A stretch of DNA of 64,000 nt from Flavobacteriaceae bacterium (GTDB taxonomy: Bacteria > Bacteroidota > Bacteroidia > Flavobacteriales > Flavobacteriaceae): the NCBI GenBank assembly GCA_017852395.1, contig JAFMLE010000002.1:39424-103423 (forward strand), written 5' to 3'. The position numbers and the translations under genes were made by a program. Shown here in pieces: positions 30,130 through 40,165 of this stretch (positions are counted from its first letter, which is position 1; every line of letters starts with the position of its first letter). The notes beneath the pieces were generated by a model that ran no database searches, was not told the origin of the DNA, and worked only from the letters and a program-made list of their open reading frames with translations.

Positions 30130-32564
30130 TATTGCTTTCCGATTCTTATAATGTCTGCAAAAAGTCCTGAGGCCGTAACTTCTGCACCCGCACCAGCGCC
30201 TTTAACGATAAGTGGTTGTGCTGCATAACGGTTGGTATAAAACAGGACAATATTGTCACTCCCCTCAAGGTTGTAAAAATCATGGTCTTTATCAATTAGC
30301 TGAAGACCTACTTGTGCCTTTCCATTTTCGAGCTGGGCAACATATTTGAGACGTGCTCCAGAGTGATCGGCCTCTTCAAGCAACTGATTAAAATGATCAT
30401 TGTGGTCCTTAAGTGCTTCTAAAAAAGCATTTATATCCTTAGTGTCCAAACATTCTTGGGGTATAAAAGCGTTGTTTTTTATTTCTTCAAGCTCCAGTTT
30501 ATAACCGCTTTCGCGAGCAAGAATTAAAATTTTACGCGCTACGTCAATACCACTCAAATCAATTTTGGGATCGGGTTCTGTATATCCTTCTTGCATCGCT
30601 TGCGCCACCACTTGATCAAAAGCGATTCCTTTTTTGAAGTTGTTAAAAATAAAATTGAGGCTTCCAGATAGCACCGCTTGTATCTTAGTAACTTGATCTC
30701 CAGACGCAATCAAATTATTAAGGGTGTCGATTATTGGCAATCCAGCGCCTACATTGGTTTCAAACAAAAAGGGACTTCCGTATTTTCGAGATATTCTTTT
30801 GAGGTTGAGGTAGTGATCCAGTTGATCTGCACAAGCAATTTTATTGCATGTAACTACACAGATACTATTTTGTAAGCACCTTAAGTATTCTTTAGCAATC
30901 AAAGGGCTGGCGGTATTGTCAACAAAAATGCTGTTACGCAGGTTTAAGGCTTTAATATGGTCAAAAAAGGCATCGCTATCTGCTTTTGTTGTGGCACCAT
31001 CTAGTGTTTCTTTCCAATTCTTTAGATCGATAGGCGTTGTGCTAAGCACCATTTTTCTCGAATTAGAAATGGCCCGAACTTGTATTGTCAATCGAAGGTT
31101 TTCTTTGAGATAATGTTGTTGCTTTTCGATTTGTTCAAGGAGTTTTCCACCGACATTTCCAGCCCCAACTACAAAGAGATTTAGCTGTTTGGTTTGTGCT
31201 TCAAAAAAGGTTTCGTGAAGGGTGTTTAGCGCTTTCTCAACATTTTTTTTATCAATAACAAAAGAAATATTTCTTTCTGAAGCACCTTGAGCAATAGCTC
31301 TAATATTGATGTTATTAGCACCGAGTGTACTGAATAACTTTCCACTGATGCCTTGATGATCTTTCATACGATCGCCCACAACAGCAATATTGACCAATTC
31401 ACGTTCTATGTGCGCGGGAGCAACTTTCTTGAGTGCTATTTCAAAGGCAAAATGCTCATCGATAAGCTCTTTGGCTCTATCGGCTTCTGTGTTGCTGATA
31501 CCTAAGCAAATCGAATACTCTGATGATGCTTGTGTAATCATCACGATGTTGATCTTATGATCTGAAAATATTTCAAATAATCGTTTTGAAAACCCAGGTA
31601 TTCCGATCATACCACTACCTTCTATGTTGAGCAGTGCAATGTTGTCAATATGGCTTATCCCTTTGACAATTTGACCGTTATGATGTGCTCCATTTTGGTC
31701 TATAAGCGTTCCTTTTGCTTCCGGTTCAAAAGTATTTTTGATCCAGATAGGTATTTTCTTTTCTACAAGTGGTTGTAAGGTGGGGGGATAAATCACTTTT
31801 GCTCCAAAATGAGACAATTCCATGGCCTCATAGTAGGTAAGCTGTCTGATAGGCATGGCTTGGGGAACAAGTTTAGGATTGGCGGTAAACATACCACTGA
31901 CATCGGTCCAAATCTCAAGCGATTCTGCATCGAGTGCTTTGGCAAAAATAGCCGCCGTATAATCAGACCCCCCTCTACCCAAAGTGGTCGCTTTTCCTTT
32001 GTGATTAGTAGCAATAAAACCTGGAGCTAAAAGCACTTGGCTGTTGCAGCTTTTCCATGCGGTCTGAATTGAGTTATCTGTAAAGTCAAAATCTACATTT
32101 TGGTTTTTATCAGTTCGTATCAGCAATCGTGCGTCCTGCAATTGGGTATCAATGCCTTGCTCTTGAAGTATGCTTGCAATAATTTTGCTTGACAAAATTT
32201 CACCATAACTGGCAATGGTGTCTTCTGATTTTTTAGTGATTTCGCCCAACTCTGATATGGCGTTGAGTACTCGTTCTAGCTGAAAGAGGGTTTCATTTAC
32301 AAACGCTTTGAGTGAGGCTTCGTTTTTTGAAGCGAGTTTTTCAATGGGTTCAAAATGACGTTTTTTCAGGTGCTCTATATCGGTTTTAAAGTCTGTAGAT
32401 CCATTGGCGGCCTTGTTTAACATAGTGATTAGTAAGTCTGTAACTCCTCCGAACGCAGATACGACAACGACACAGGCTTCTTTTTGGTGTTTTAAAATAG
32501 TAACAACGGCGGTTAGGCTTTTAGAATTTGCAACGGATGTTCCACCGAATTTTAGAACTTTCAT
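30129..32564 (-). CDS. thrA: Bifunctional aspartokinase / homoserine dehydrogenase
   Basis: VLKFGGTSVANSKSL; TLGRGGSDYTAAI; VVGAGNVGGKLLEQI; 811 aa. Confidence 0.96.
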   Translation of the reverse strand: MKVLKFGGTSVANSKSLTAVVTILKHQKEACVVVVSAFGGVTDLLITMLNKAANGSTDFKTDIEHLKKRHFEPIEKLASKNEASLKAFVNETLFQLERVLNAISELGEITKKSEDTIASYGEILSSKIIASILQEQGIDTQLQDARLLIRTDKNQNVDFDFTDNSIQTAWKSCNSQVLLAPGFIATNHKGKATTLGRGGSDYTAAIFAKALDAESLEIWTDVSGMFTANPKLVPQAMPIRQLTYYEAMELSHFGAKVIYPPTLQPLVEKKIPIWIKNTFEPEAKGTLIDQNGAHHNGQIVKGISHIDNIALLNIEGSGMIGIPGFSKRLFEIFSDHKINIVMITQASSEYSICLGISNTEADRAKELIDEHFAFEIALKKVAPAHIERELVNIAVVGDRMKDHQGISGKLFSTLGANNINIRAIAQGASERNISFVIDKKNVEKALNTLHETFFEAQTKQLNLFVVGAGNVGGKLLEQIEKQQHYLKENLRLTIQVRAISNSRKMVLSTTPIDLKNWKETLDGATTKADSDAFFDHIKALNLRNSIFVDNTASPLIAKEYLRCLQNSICVVTCNKIACADQLDHYLNLKRISRKYGSPFLFETNVGAGLPIIDTLNNLIASGDQVTKIQAVLSGSLNFIFNNFKKGIAFDQVVAQAMQEGYTEPDPKIDLSGIDVARKILILARESGYKLELEEIKNNAFIPQECLDTKDINAFLEALKDHNDHFNQLLEEADHSGARLKYVAQLENGKAQVGLQLIDKDHDFYNLEGSDNIVLFYTNRYAAQPLIVKGAGAGAEVTASGLFADIIRIGKQ

Positions 32565-32604
32565 TATGTAAGTGTTAGGAAAAACCCAATAAAATTTTAA
32601 AATG

Positions 32605-32612
32605 CAAAAATA
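32605..32612 (-). promoter_or_regulatory. thrA -7 element TATTTTTG
   Basis: TAnnTTTG match on the minus strand, 40 nt upstream of the thrA ATG. Confidence 0.4.
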
Positions 32613-32655
32613 TTATAAAAACCAGTGGTGGTGAAATAATATCTTAGATATCTCC

Positions 32656-32692
32656 AAAAAAAATCGCCCGTTTGAAGGCGATCAAACGAGCG
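32656..32692 (-). terminator. clpC rho-independent terminator
   Basis: CGCTCGTTTGA/TCAAACGGGCG stem followed by A then T8 on the minus strand. Confidence 0.85.
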
Positions 32693-32713
32693 GATGCATT
32701 GAGTTTCAAAATT

Positions 32714-35269
32714 TTAAGAAGCTGATTGCTCTTCGCTTGCCACTTTAAGTGAAAGTTTTTCTTCGTTCTTTTCATGGTCAAGAAGCAGATGGTCTCCCTC
32801 TTTGATGCTACTAGAAACCACATTTTCGGCAATCAAGTCTTCAACATATTTTTGGATGGCTCGATTGAGTGGTCGGGCTCCATTTTTTTCGTCAAATCCC
32901 TTTTCGGCAATAAAATCATAGGCAGAGTCGGTCATTTCTAAATGATAACCAAGTTGTTTAACTCGCTTGATGAGTTTTTGCATCTCTAGGGTGACAATTT
33001 TGCGGATATCATTTTTGTCCAACGGATTGAATACGACTAGATCATCGATGCGATTTAAAAACTCTGGAGAGAAGGTTTTTTTAAGCGCACGTTCAATAAT
33101 CCCTTTTTCAACTTCTTTGGTTTGATTTTTTTGAGAAGTGGTTTCAAAACCGACTCCGGTTCCAAAATCCTTTATCTGACGCGCTCCGATGTTGGAAGTC
33201 ATGATGATGATGGTATTTTGGAAATTAACTTTTCGCCCAAGACTATCTGTCAAAAATCCATCGTCGAGCACTTGAAGCAGCATATTGAAAATGTCAGGAT
33301 GCGCTTTTTCGACTTCATCCAACAAAACAACAGCATAAGGTCTTCTCCGAACTTTCTCGCTAAGTTGACCGCCTTCTTCGTATCCGACATAGCCTGGAGG
33401 CGCTCCTATCAATCGAGAGATGGCGAATTTTTCCATATACTCGCTCATATCTATCCGAATCAGGTTTTCTTCCGAATCAAAAATTTCAGACGCCAAAATC
33501 TTGGCCAATTGGGTTTTCCCTACTCCGGTTTGTCCAAGGAATATAAAAGAGCCAATCGGTTTGTCTGGAGCCTTGAGTCCGGCACGATTTCTTTGGATCG
33601 CGCGCACTACTTTTTCAACGGCTTCATTTTGACCGATAATTTTTTCAGAAATGGTAGCGGTTAGCGAAGCAAGTTTATTTTTTTCTGATTTTACAATTTT
33701 ATTGACGGGTATGTTGGTCATCATAGACACAACATCAGCAATATGCGTATCATTGACGGTAACACGGTTTTGCTTAGAGTCTTCTTGCCATTTTTCTTGT
33801 GCCTCTAAGAGCATGCGCTCTACCCGTTTTTCATCGTCGCGAAGCTTGGCCGCCTCTTCGTATTTTTGTTTTTTTACGACCGAATTTTTGAGCACGCGTA
33901 CTTTTTCTAAATCTTCTTCTAGTTGAATGATTTCTTGGGGTACATTCATGTTGTTGATGTGTACACGTGAGCCTGCTTCATCCAACGCATCAATTGCTTT
34001 GTCGGGCAAAAAGCGGTCGGACATATAACGGCTGGTTAGTTCTACACAGGCCAATAATGCTTCCTCGGTGTAAGAAACGTTGTGGTGATTTTCATAACGT
34101 TCCTTGATATTTTTGAGAATTTCGAGGGTTTCTTCTTCGCTGGTTTGCTCGACCAATATTTTTTGAAAGCGGCGCTCTAAGGCACCATCTTTTTCGATAT
34201 TTTGACGGAATTCATCTAAGGTTGTTGCTCCGATGCATTGGATTTCTCCACGTGCAAGAGCTGGCTTGAACATGTTGGAGGCGTCTAAACTTCCGGTGGC
34301 ACCTCCAGCACCAACAATGGTATGGATTTCATCAATAAAAAGGATGATGTTGTCATTTTTTTCGAGTTCGTTCATGACCGCTTTCATACGCTCTTCAAAT
34401 TGCCCACGATATTTGGTGCCGGCAACAAGGCTTGCGAGATCAAGCGATACGACACGTTTGCCGTAGAGCACACGCGACACTCTTTTTTGTATAATTCGCA
34501 ATGCCAATCCTTCGGCAATGGCGGATTTTCCAACACCAGGTTCGCCAATAAGTAGGGGGTTGTTTTTCTTTCTTCTACTTAAAATTTGTGAGACACGTTC
34601 GATTTCTTTTTCTCTGCCAACTACAGGGTCTAGTTTATTTTGTTCTGCTAATGCGGTAATATCACGACCAAAGTTGTCAAGAACGGGTGTTTTAGAATTT
34701 TTGCTGCTTCGTGTGTCGGAGGTGGGCACAAAGGGATTTTCTTTGCCCCGGTCTTCTCCTTCACCTTCTTTCTCTTCAGGAAATGAGGCAGCAGCGGGAA
34801 GGTCGATATAATCGTTATCATCATTGGCAATCATGAGTTTAAACTGTTCTTTGACAACATCATAATTGACGTTCATGTTGCTCAACAATTTGGTAGTGGG
34901 ATCGTTTTCATTTCTCAAAATACATAGCAGCAAGTGGGCTGTATTGATGAGGTCAGATTGAAAGAGTTTGGCCTCCAAAAAGGTGGTTTTGAGCGCACGC
35001 TCTGCCTGTCGGGTCAAGTGAAGGTTTCTTTTTTCATTTAACGCGCTGTTGTTTTCAATAACCGCAGGATTGAGAATTTCTACTTTTTGACGCAATTGAT
35101 CCAAATCGACCTCGATGGCGGATAAAATAGAAATTGCCTTTCCAGAACCGTCTCTTAAAATGCCTAACATCAAATGCTCTGTGCCAATGTAATTGTGTCC
35201 CAAACGCAGGGCTTCTTCTTTGCTGTACGCAATTACATCTTTTACCCGAGGTGAAAAATTATCGTCCAT
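32714..35269 (-). CDS. clpC: ATP-dependent Clp protease ATP-binding subunit ClpC
   Basis: Clp N domain, GEPGVGKSAIAEGLA, UVR region, GQTGVGKTQLAKILA; 851 aa. Confidence 0.96.
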   Translation of the reverse strand: MDDNFSPRVKDVIAYSKEEALRLGHNYIGTEHLMLGILRDGSGKAISILSAIEVDLDQLRQKVEILNPAVIENNSALNEKRNLHLTRQAERALKTTFLEAKLFQSDLINTAHLLLCILRNENDPTTKLLSNMNVNYDVVKEQFKLMIANDDNDYIDLPAAASFPEEKEGEGEDRGKENPFVPTSDTRSSKNSKTPVLDNFGRDITALAEQNKLDPVVGREKEIERVSQILSRRKKNNPLLIGEPGVGKSAIAEGLALRIIQKRVSRVLYGKRVVSLDLASLVAGTKYRGQFEERMKAVMNELEKNDNIILFIDEIHTIVGAGGATGSLDASNMFKPALARGEIQCIGATTLDEFRQNIEKDGALERRFQKILVEQTSEEETLEILKNIKERYENHHNVSYTEEALLACVELTSRYMSDRFLPDKAIDALDEAGSRVHINNMNVPQEIIQLEEDLEKVRVLKNSVVKKQKYEEAAKLRDDEKRVERMLLEAQEKWQEDSKQNRVTVNDTHIADVVSMMTNIPVNKIVKSEKNKLASLTATISEKIIGQNEAVEKVVRAIQRNRAGLKAPDKPIGSFIFLGQTGVGKTQLAKILASEIFDSEENLIRIDMSEYMEKFAISRLIGAPPGYVGYEEGGQLSEKVRRRPYAVVLLDEVEKAHPDIFNMLLQVLDDGFLTDSLGRKVNFQNTIIIMTSNIGARQIKDFGTGVGFETTSQKNQTKEVEKGIIERALKKTFSPEFLNRIDDLVVFNPLDKNDIRKIVTLEMQKLIKRVKQLGYHLEMTDSAYDFIAEKGFDEKNGARPLNRAIQKYVEDLIAENVVSSSIKEGDHLLLDHEKNEEKLSLKVASEEQSAS

Positions 35270-35491
35270 ATCTCAAAAAATCATTTACTATCATTACTCA
35301 AAAAGTGTACCACTTGACATGATTATAGCTAATTGACGAAAAAAAACTCAAAAGAGCAAAAGCTAGGCTCAAATAATTATCCCCAAATTGAAGTTTTTAG
35401 TTGTTGATAAAAAATTCGATAAAACTCTGCAAAGTCACTATTAAATTGAGCCCATAATATTATTTTAGCTTTTACGTACAATAAACAACTA

Positions 35492-37993
35492 GTGAGTATG
35501 AACGAAGGAGAAAAGCTTATTCCAATCAATATTGAAGATGAAATGAAATCGGCCTACATCGACTATTCGATGTCGGTCATTGTGTCACGTGCCCTGCCAG
35601 ACGTTCGCGACGGTTTTAAGCCGGTCCACCGTCGGGTGTTGTATGGGATGCATGAGTTGGGAATTCGCTCCAATACGTCGTACAAAAAATCGGCTAGAAT
35701 TGTAGGAGAAGTATTGGGAAAATACCACCCTCACGGTGATAGCTCTGTCTATGACACCATGGTACGTATGGCCCAAGATTGGAGCCTTCGTTATTTGTTG
35801 GTAGACGGCCAAGGAAACTTTGGTTCTGTAGATGGTGATAGCCCAGCAGCGATGCGTTATACCGAGGCGCGGATGCAAAAATTATCTGAAGAGATGTTGG
35901 CGGATATCGAGAAAGACACCGTCGATCATCAGCTAAATTTTGATGACACCCTCAAAGAACCTGTCGTTCTGCCTACGCGCGTCCCCAATCTTTTAGTAAA
36001 CGGTGCCTCTGGAATTGCTGTGGGTATGGCGACCAACATGCCTCCCCACAATTTGTCTGAAGTAATCAATGGAACCATTGCCTATATTGACAATACGGAT
36101 ATCGAAATTGATGCGCTGATAAAACATGTCAAAGCACCCGATTTTCCGACTGGAGGAACCATTTATGGCTACGAAGGAGTGCAAGAGGCATTTCATACTG
36201 GTAGAGGAAAAATTGTTCTTAGAGGAAAGGCCATAATTGAAGAAGTAGGAGGTAGAGAATGTATTGTTGTGACCGAAATTCCCTATCAGGTCAACAAAGC
36301 CGAAATGATCCGAAAGACTGCCGAACTGGTCAACGAAAAGAAGATTGAAGGCATCAGCACCATTCGTGATGAATCGGACCGAAAAGGAATGCGTGTAGTC
36401 TATGTTTTGAAGCGTGATGCAATACCAAATATAGTACTCAATAAACTCTATAAATATACCGCCCTTCAATCCTCTTTTAGTGTAAATAACATTGCACTAG
36501 TCAATGGACGTCCACAATTGCTCAACCTCAAGGACATGATCCATCATTTTGTGGAGCATCGACATGAAGTGGTCGTTCGACGTACCCGTTTTGAACTCAA
36601 AAAAGCCGAAGAGCGCGCACACATTTTAGAGGGTTTGATCATTGCATCAGACAATATTGATAAAGTCATTGCTCTCATACGCGCTTCTTCTAGCCCTGAT
36701 GAGGCTAAAGACAAATTGATCGAAGCCTTTAAGTTGTCTGAGCTTCAAGCGAAGGCCATCGTAGAAATGCGTTTGCGTCAACTTACCGGTCTTGAACAAG
36801 ACAAGCTACGAACCGAATTTGATGAACTGACGATCACCATTGCTGACCTCAAAGATATTTTGGAAAAGAAAGAACGTCGTATGGACATCATCAAATCCGA
36901 ATTGGAAGAAGTAAAAGCCAAATATGGGGATGAGCGACGATCGATTATCGACTTTGCTGGTGGCAATTTTAGTATCGAGGACATGATACCAGATGAAAAG
37001 GTTGTAATCACTATTTCGCATGCGGGATACATTAAACGCACACCGCTCTCTGAATACAAAACTCAGAATCGGGGAGGGGTTGGTCAAAAAGCCTCCACAA
37101 CACGAAATGAAGATTTCTTAGAGCATATATTTGTGGGTACCAACCACCAGTACATGCTTTTCTTTACCCAAAAAGGAAAATGTTTTTGGCAGCGAGTTTT
37201 TGAAATTCCAGAAGGTTCCAAAACCGCCAAAGGTCGTGCCATTCAGAATCTTATCAACATAGAACAAGACGACAAGGTCAAGGCATTTATCTGTACACAA
37301 GATCTCAGAGACGAAGCCTATATCAACAACCACTATGTCATTATGGTTACTAAACAAGGACAGGTCAAAAAGACTGCCCTCGAACAGTATTCGCGTCCAC
37401 GATCAAATGGAATCAATGCCATTACCGTTCGTGACAATGACGAATTGCTCGAAGCCAAATTGACCAATGGCAGCAGTCAAATATTATTGGCTGTTAAATC
37501 GGGTAAAGCCATACGCTTTGAAGAAAGTAAAACCCGCCCAATGGGCCGTGGTGCTTCTGGAGTACGTGGTATTACACTCGATGGTCCAAACGACGAAGTA
37601 GTGGGCATGGTATCGGTCAACGATATGGATACAAATATCTTGGTGGTTTCAGAAAATGGTTTTGGTAAACGCTCTAGCCTTGAGGATTACCGAATCACCA
37701 ATCGAGGGGGCAAAGGAGTCAAAACCATATCAATCACCCCCAAAACCGGTCAATTGGTTGCCATCAAAAATGTAACAGACAGTGATGATCTGATGATTAT
37801 AAAAAAATCGGGCGTCGCCATCCGACTTGCTATTAGTGAGTTACGTGTCATGGGAAGAGCAACGCAAGGCGTTAAACTCATCAATCTCAAAGACGACGAT
37901 TCTATTGCTGCTGTTGCCAAAGTAGTAAAAGATGATGAAGAAATTGATGACGTAAATGATCTTGATGTAGAAAATGGCACTGTTATTGAATAA
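35492..37993 (+). CDS. gyrA: DNA gyrase subunit A
   Basis: [55 protein letters not shown]. Confidence 0.98.
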   Translation: MSMNEGEKLIPINIEDEMKSAYIDYSMSVIVSRALPDVRDGFKPVHRRVLYGMHELGIRSNTSYKKSARIVGEVLGKYHPHGDSSVYDTMVRMAQDWSLRYLLVDGQGNFGSVDGDSPAAMRYTEARMQKLSEEMLADIEKDTVDHQLNFDDTLKEPVVLPTRVPNLLVNGASGIAVGMATNMPPHNLSEVINGTIAYIDNTDIEIDALIKHVKAPDFPTGGTIYGYEGVQEAFHTGRGKIVLRGKAIIEEVGGRECIVVTEIPYQVNKAEMIRKTAELVNEKKIEGISTIRDESDRKGMRVVYVLKRDAIPNIVLNKLYKYTALQSSFSVNNIALVNGRPQLLNLKDMIHHFVEHRHEVVVRRTRFELKKAEERAHILEGLIIASDNIDKVIALIRASSSPDEAKDKLIEAFKLSELQAKAIVEMRLRQLTGLEQDKLRTEFDELTITIADLKDILEKKERRMDIIKSELEEVKAKYGDERRSIIDFAGGNFSIEDMIPDEKVVITISHAGYIKRTPLSEYKTQNRGGVGQKASTTRNEDFLEHIFVGTNHQYMLFFTQKGKCFWQRVFEIPEGSKTAKGRAIQNLINIEQDDKVKAFICTQDLRDEAYINNHYVIMVTKQGQVKKTALEQYSRPRSNGINAITVRDNDELLEAKLTNGSSQILLAVKSGKAIRFEESKTRPMGRGASGVRGITLDGPNDEVVGMVSVNDMDTNILVVSENGFGKRSSLEDYRITNRGGKGVKTISITPKTGQLVAIKNVTDSDDLMIIKKSGVAIRLAISELRVMGRATQGVKLINLKDDDSIAAVAKVVKDDEEIDDVNDLDVENGTVIE

Positions 37994-38015
37994 TTAAAAA
38001 CAAATAAATATAAAC

Positions 38016-39248
38016 ATGAAACTCAAACTAACCCTGCTATTGTCCCTAACTTTAGCATTTGCTTTTGGACAAAAAAAAGAACTTAAAAAAGCAGAAAAAC
38101 TATTTGCAACTGGCAATATTGCTGAAGCTGCTCAAACCCTTGATGAAAATCAAGCCCTTTTGGAAGGCGCTGAAGAAAAAATAGCCAACGCATATATTTT
38201 TCTACGTGGCCGAATCGCTGAGCAAAATGGCGAATTTGAAAAAGCCCTAGGCTACTACACCCAGCTTAAAGATGACGTTAGATTGCAAGCCGAAGTTCAG
38301 ACCCAAGTTGGAACGCTATCCTCAGCGTTAATTACAAGTGCAATCGAAGACAATGAAGCAAAAGATTTTGTAGGTTCTGCGAGCAAGCTGTATCTGGCAT
38401 ATACCATAGATCCTGAAGCCAATCAAGATTATCTCTATTTTGCAGCTTCCAATAGTGTCAATGGCAGTGCCTATGACGATGCTTTGAAATACTATAATCT
38501 TCTTAAAGAAATTAATTACACAGGTATTACAAAGAAATATTTTGTTACAGAGGTAGCATCAAACCAAGAGATGGAAGTTTCTGAAACAGAATTCAATATT
38601 TTTCAAAAATCTAAAGATTATACCAATCCAAGAGAAGAAGAAACGGAGTCAAAATACCCTGAAATTGTTAAAAACATTGCTTTAATCTATGCTCAAAAAG
38701 GAGAACGCGATATGGCAATCGCCGCTGTACAAGAAGCACGTAAATCCAATCCAGATGATTTAAATCTTATTTTGACAGAAGCCAACCTGTATATAGAGCT
38801 GGATGATAAAGAACGATTTAAATCGCTTATCAATGAGGCCATTGCACAAGATCCAAACAATGCCAATCTATACTTTAACCTTGGTGTTGTAAATGCTGAT
38901 TTGGGAGACAAACAAGCGGCTCGTGGATATTATGAAAAAGCCATAGAAGTAGATCCAAGCATCGAAGCTCCTTACCTCAATTTGGTGGCGTTGATTTTAG
39001 AAGGAGAGGCGGCTATTGTTGAGGAAATGAACAGTTTAGGTACATCACGTAAAGACAATTTGCGCTATGAGGAGCTCAAAAAGATTCGTGAAGGGCTCTA
39101 CAAAGAATGTATTCCAATACTTAAAGGATTGATTTCTATTTCAAAAGACAACGAAGAAGCCATCAAAACCCTGATGAATATCTATGGTACACTTGGCGAA
39201 AACCAAGGGTTTATGGAAATGAAAAAATTACTAGAAGGGATCGAATAA
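38016..39248 (+). CDS. Secreted TPR-repeat protein
   Basis: Signal peptide; tandem TPRs (NLYFNLGVVNADLGDKQAARGYYEKAIEVDP). Confidence 0.85.
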   Translation: MKLKLTLLLSLTLAFAFGQKKELKKAEKLFATGNIAEAAQTLDENQALLEGAEEKIANAYIFLRGRIAEQNGEFEKALGYYTQLKDDVRLQAEVQTQVGTLSSALITSAIEDNEAKDFVGSASKLYLAYTIDPEANQDYLYFAASNSVNGSAYDDALKYYNLLKEINYTGITKKYFVTEVASNQEMEVSETEFNIFQKSKDYTNPREEETESKYPEIVKNIALIYAQKGERDMAIAAVQEARKSNPDDLNLILTEANLYIELDDKERFKSLINEAIAQDPNNANLYFNLGVVNADLGDKQAARGYYEKAIEVDPSIEAPYLNLVALILEGEAAIVEEMNSLGTSRKDNLRYEELKKIREGLYKECIPILKGLISISKDNEEAIKTLMNIYGTLGENQGFMEMKKLLEGIE

Positions 39249-39279
39249 TCGAATAACTTCTTTATGCACACTAACAAAA

Positions 39280-39303
39280 GGCCGTCTTGTACGGTCTTTT
39301 TTT
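39280..39303 (+). terminator. Terminator between convergent TPR and NlpC/P60 genes
   Basis: GGCCGT-CTTGT-ACGGTC plus T7. Confidence 0.7.
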
Positions 39304-40054
39304 AGCCCCAAACTTTTTTGATAATACGCAGCTGGTGTGAGTGCGTTTGGGTTTCCGAATTAAAAATCCCGGTTTGGTCAATTCGGTCGATACGCACTTT
39401 GCCATGCGCATGGATGATGTGGTGATTTTCCAAAAGCATACCAACATGCACGATTTTACCTTCTCTATCATCAAAAAAGGCCAAATCTCCAGGTTCGCTT
39501 TCTTCGATAAAACTGAGTGTTTGTCCCTGCTCGGCCTGTTGATAGGCATCGCGTTTTAGTGCCTGGCCGTTGATCTTATAGACCATCTGTACAAAGCCAG
39601 AGCAATCGATTCCGAAGGGGCTTTTGCCTCCCCATAAATAGGGTGCATTTAGATACAAAAAAGCCGTTTGAATAAGATCGGATTTTTTAGGATTATTTTT
39701 AGATCGTATGCCATCAAAATGATTGCCCAATAACGCATTGGCTTTTAGATTGCTTCCCAACAATATAGGAAAAAGCACCTGTTGTGGGGTTGTGACATAA
39801 TCGATCAGATGACCAGAAAACACATCGCGTTTTTTTTGATATTGCTCATAAGTGTCTTTTTGAATTTCAAAAAACTGTGTTCTAGGAATCCACCCTTCAT
39901 ATTGGTCAAAGGTTACGCGAATTTTAATCCATTTTTTTTGCTGATCCAATACCTTATAACAATCTCCATAAAGCAGCTGTGAAGTCATTTCACTTGCATG
40001 GCTGTTTTCCTTTCGAAGGGGAATAACTCCCAATTGACAAATGCCGTATTCCAA
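39302..40054 (-). CDS. C40 (NlpC/P60) peptidase with SH3 domain
   Basis: PYLWGGKSPFGIDCSGFVQMVYK; DLAFFDDREGKIVHVGM. Confidence 0.92.
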   Translation of the reverse strand: MEYGICQLGVIPLRKENSHASEMTSQLLYGDCYKVLDQQKKWIKIRVTFDQYEGWIPRTQFFEIQKDTYEQYQKKRDVFSGHLIDYVTTPQQVLFPILLGSNLKANALLGNHFDGIRSKNNPKKSDLIQTAFLYLNAPYLWGGKSPFGIDCSGFVQMVYKINGQALKRDAYQQAEQGQTLSFIEESEPGDLAFFDDREGKIVHVGMLLENHHIIHAHGKVRIDRIDQTGIFNSETQTHSHQLRIIKKVWG

Positions 40055-40165
40055 AAGTGACGATCGATTTTAGTATCAAACAAAACTACGGATTTTGTCA
40101 CCATCATACAATCTTTTGAAGGTTACAGTAAAGAGATTTAGTACATTTGAAAAAATGGATTTGTT

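Noticed and set aside
32565-32660. Possible Thr leader attenuator upstream of thrA (TTC ACC ACC ACT GGT on the minus strand)
   Set aside because: Only three Thr codons, no ATG/GTG/TTG start in that frame after the clpC terminator, no terminator hairpin with U-tract before thrA, and a TATTTTTG promoter box lies downstream of the Thr codons.
33122-34811. Several plus-strand ORFs inside clpC (180, 91, 97 aa etc.)
   Set aside because: Antisense to a highly conserved ClpC reading frame; codon content reflects the complement and no domain was recognised.
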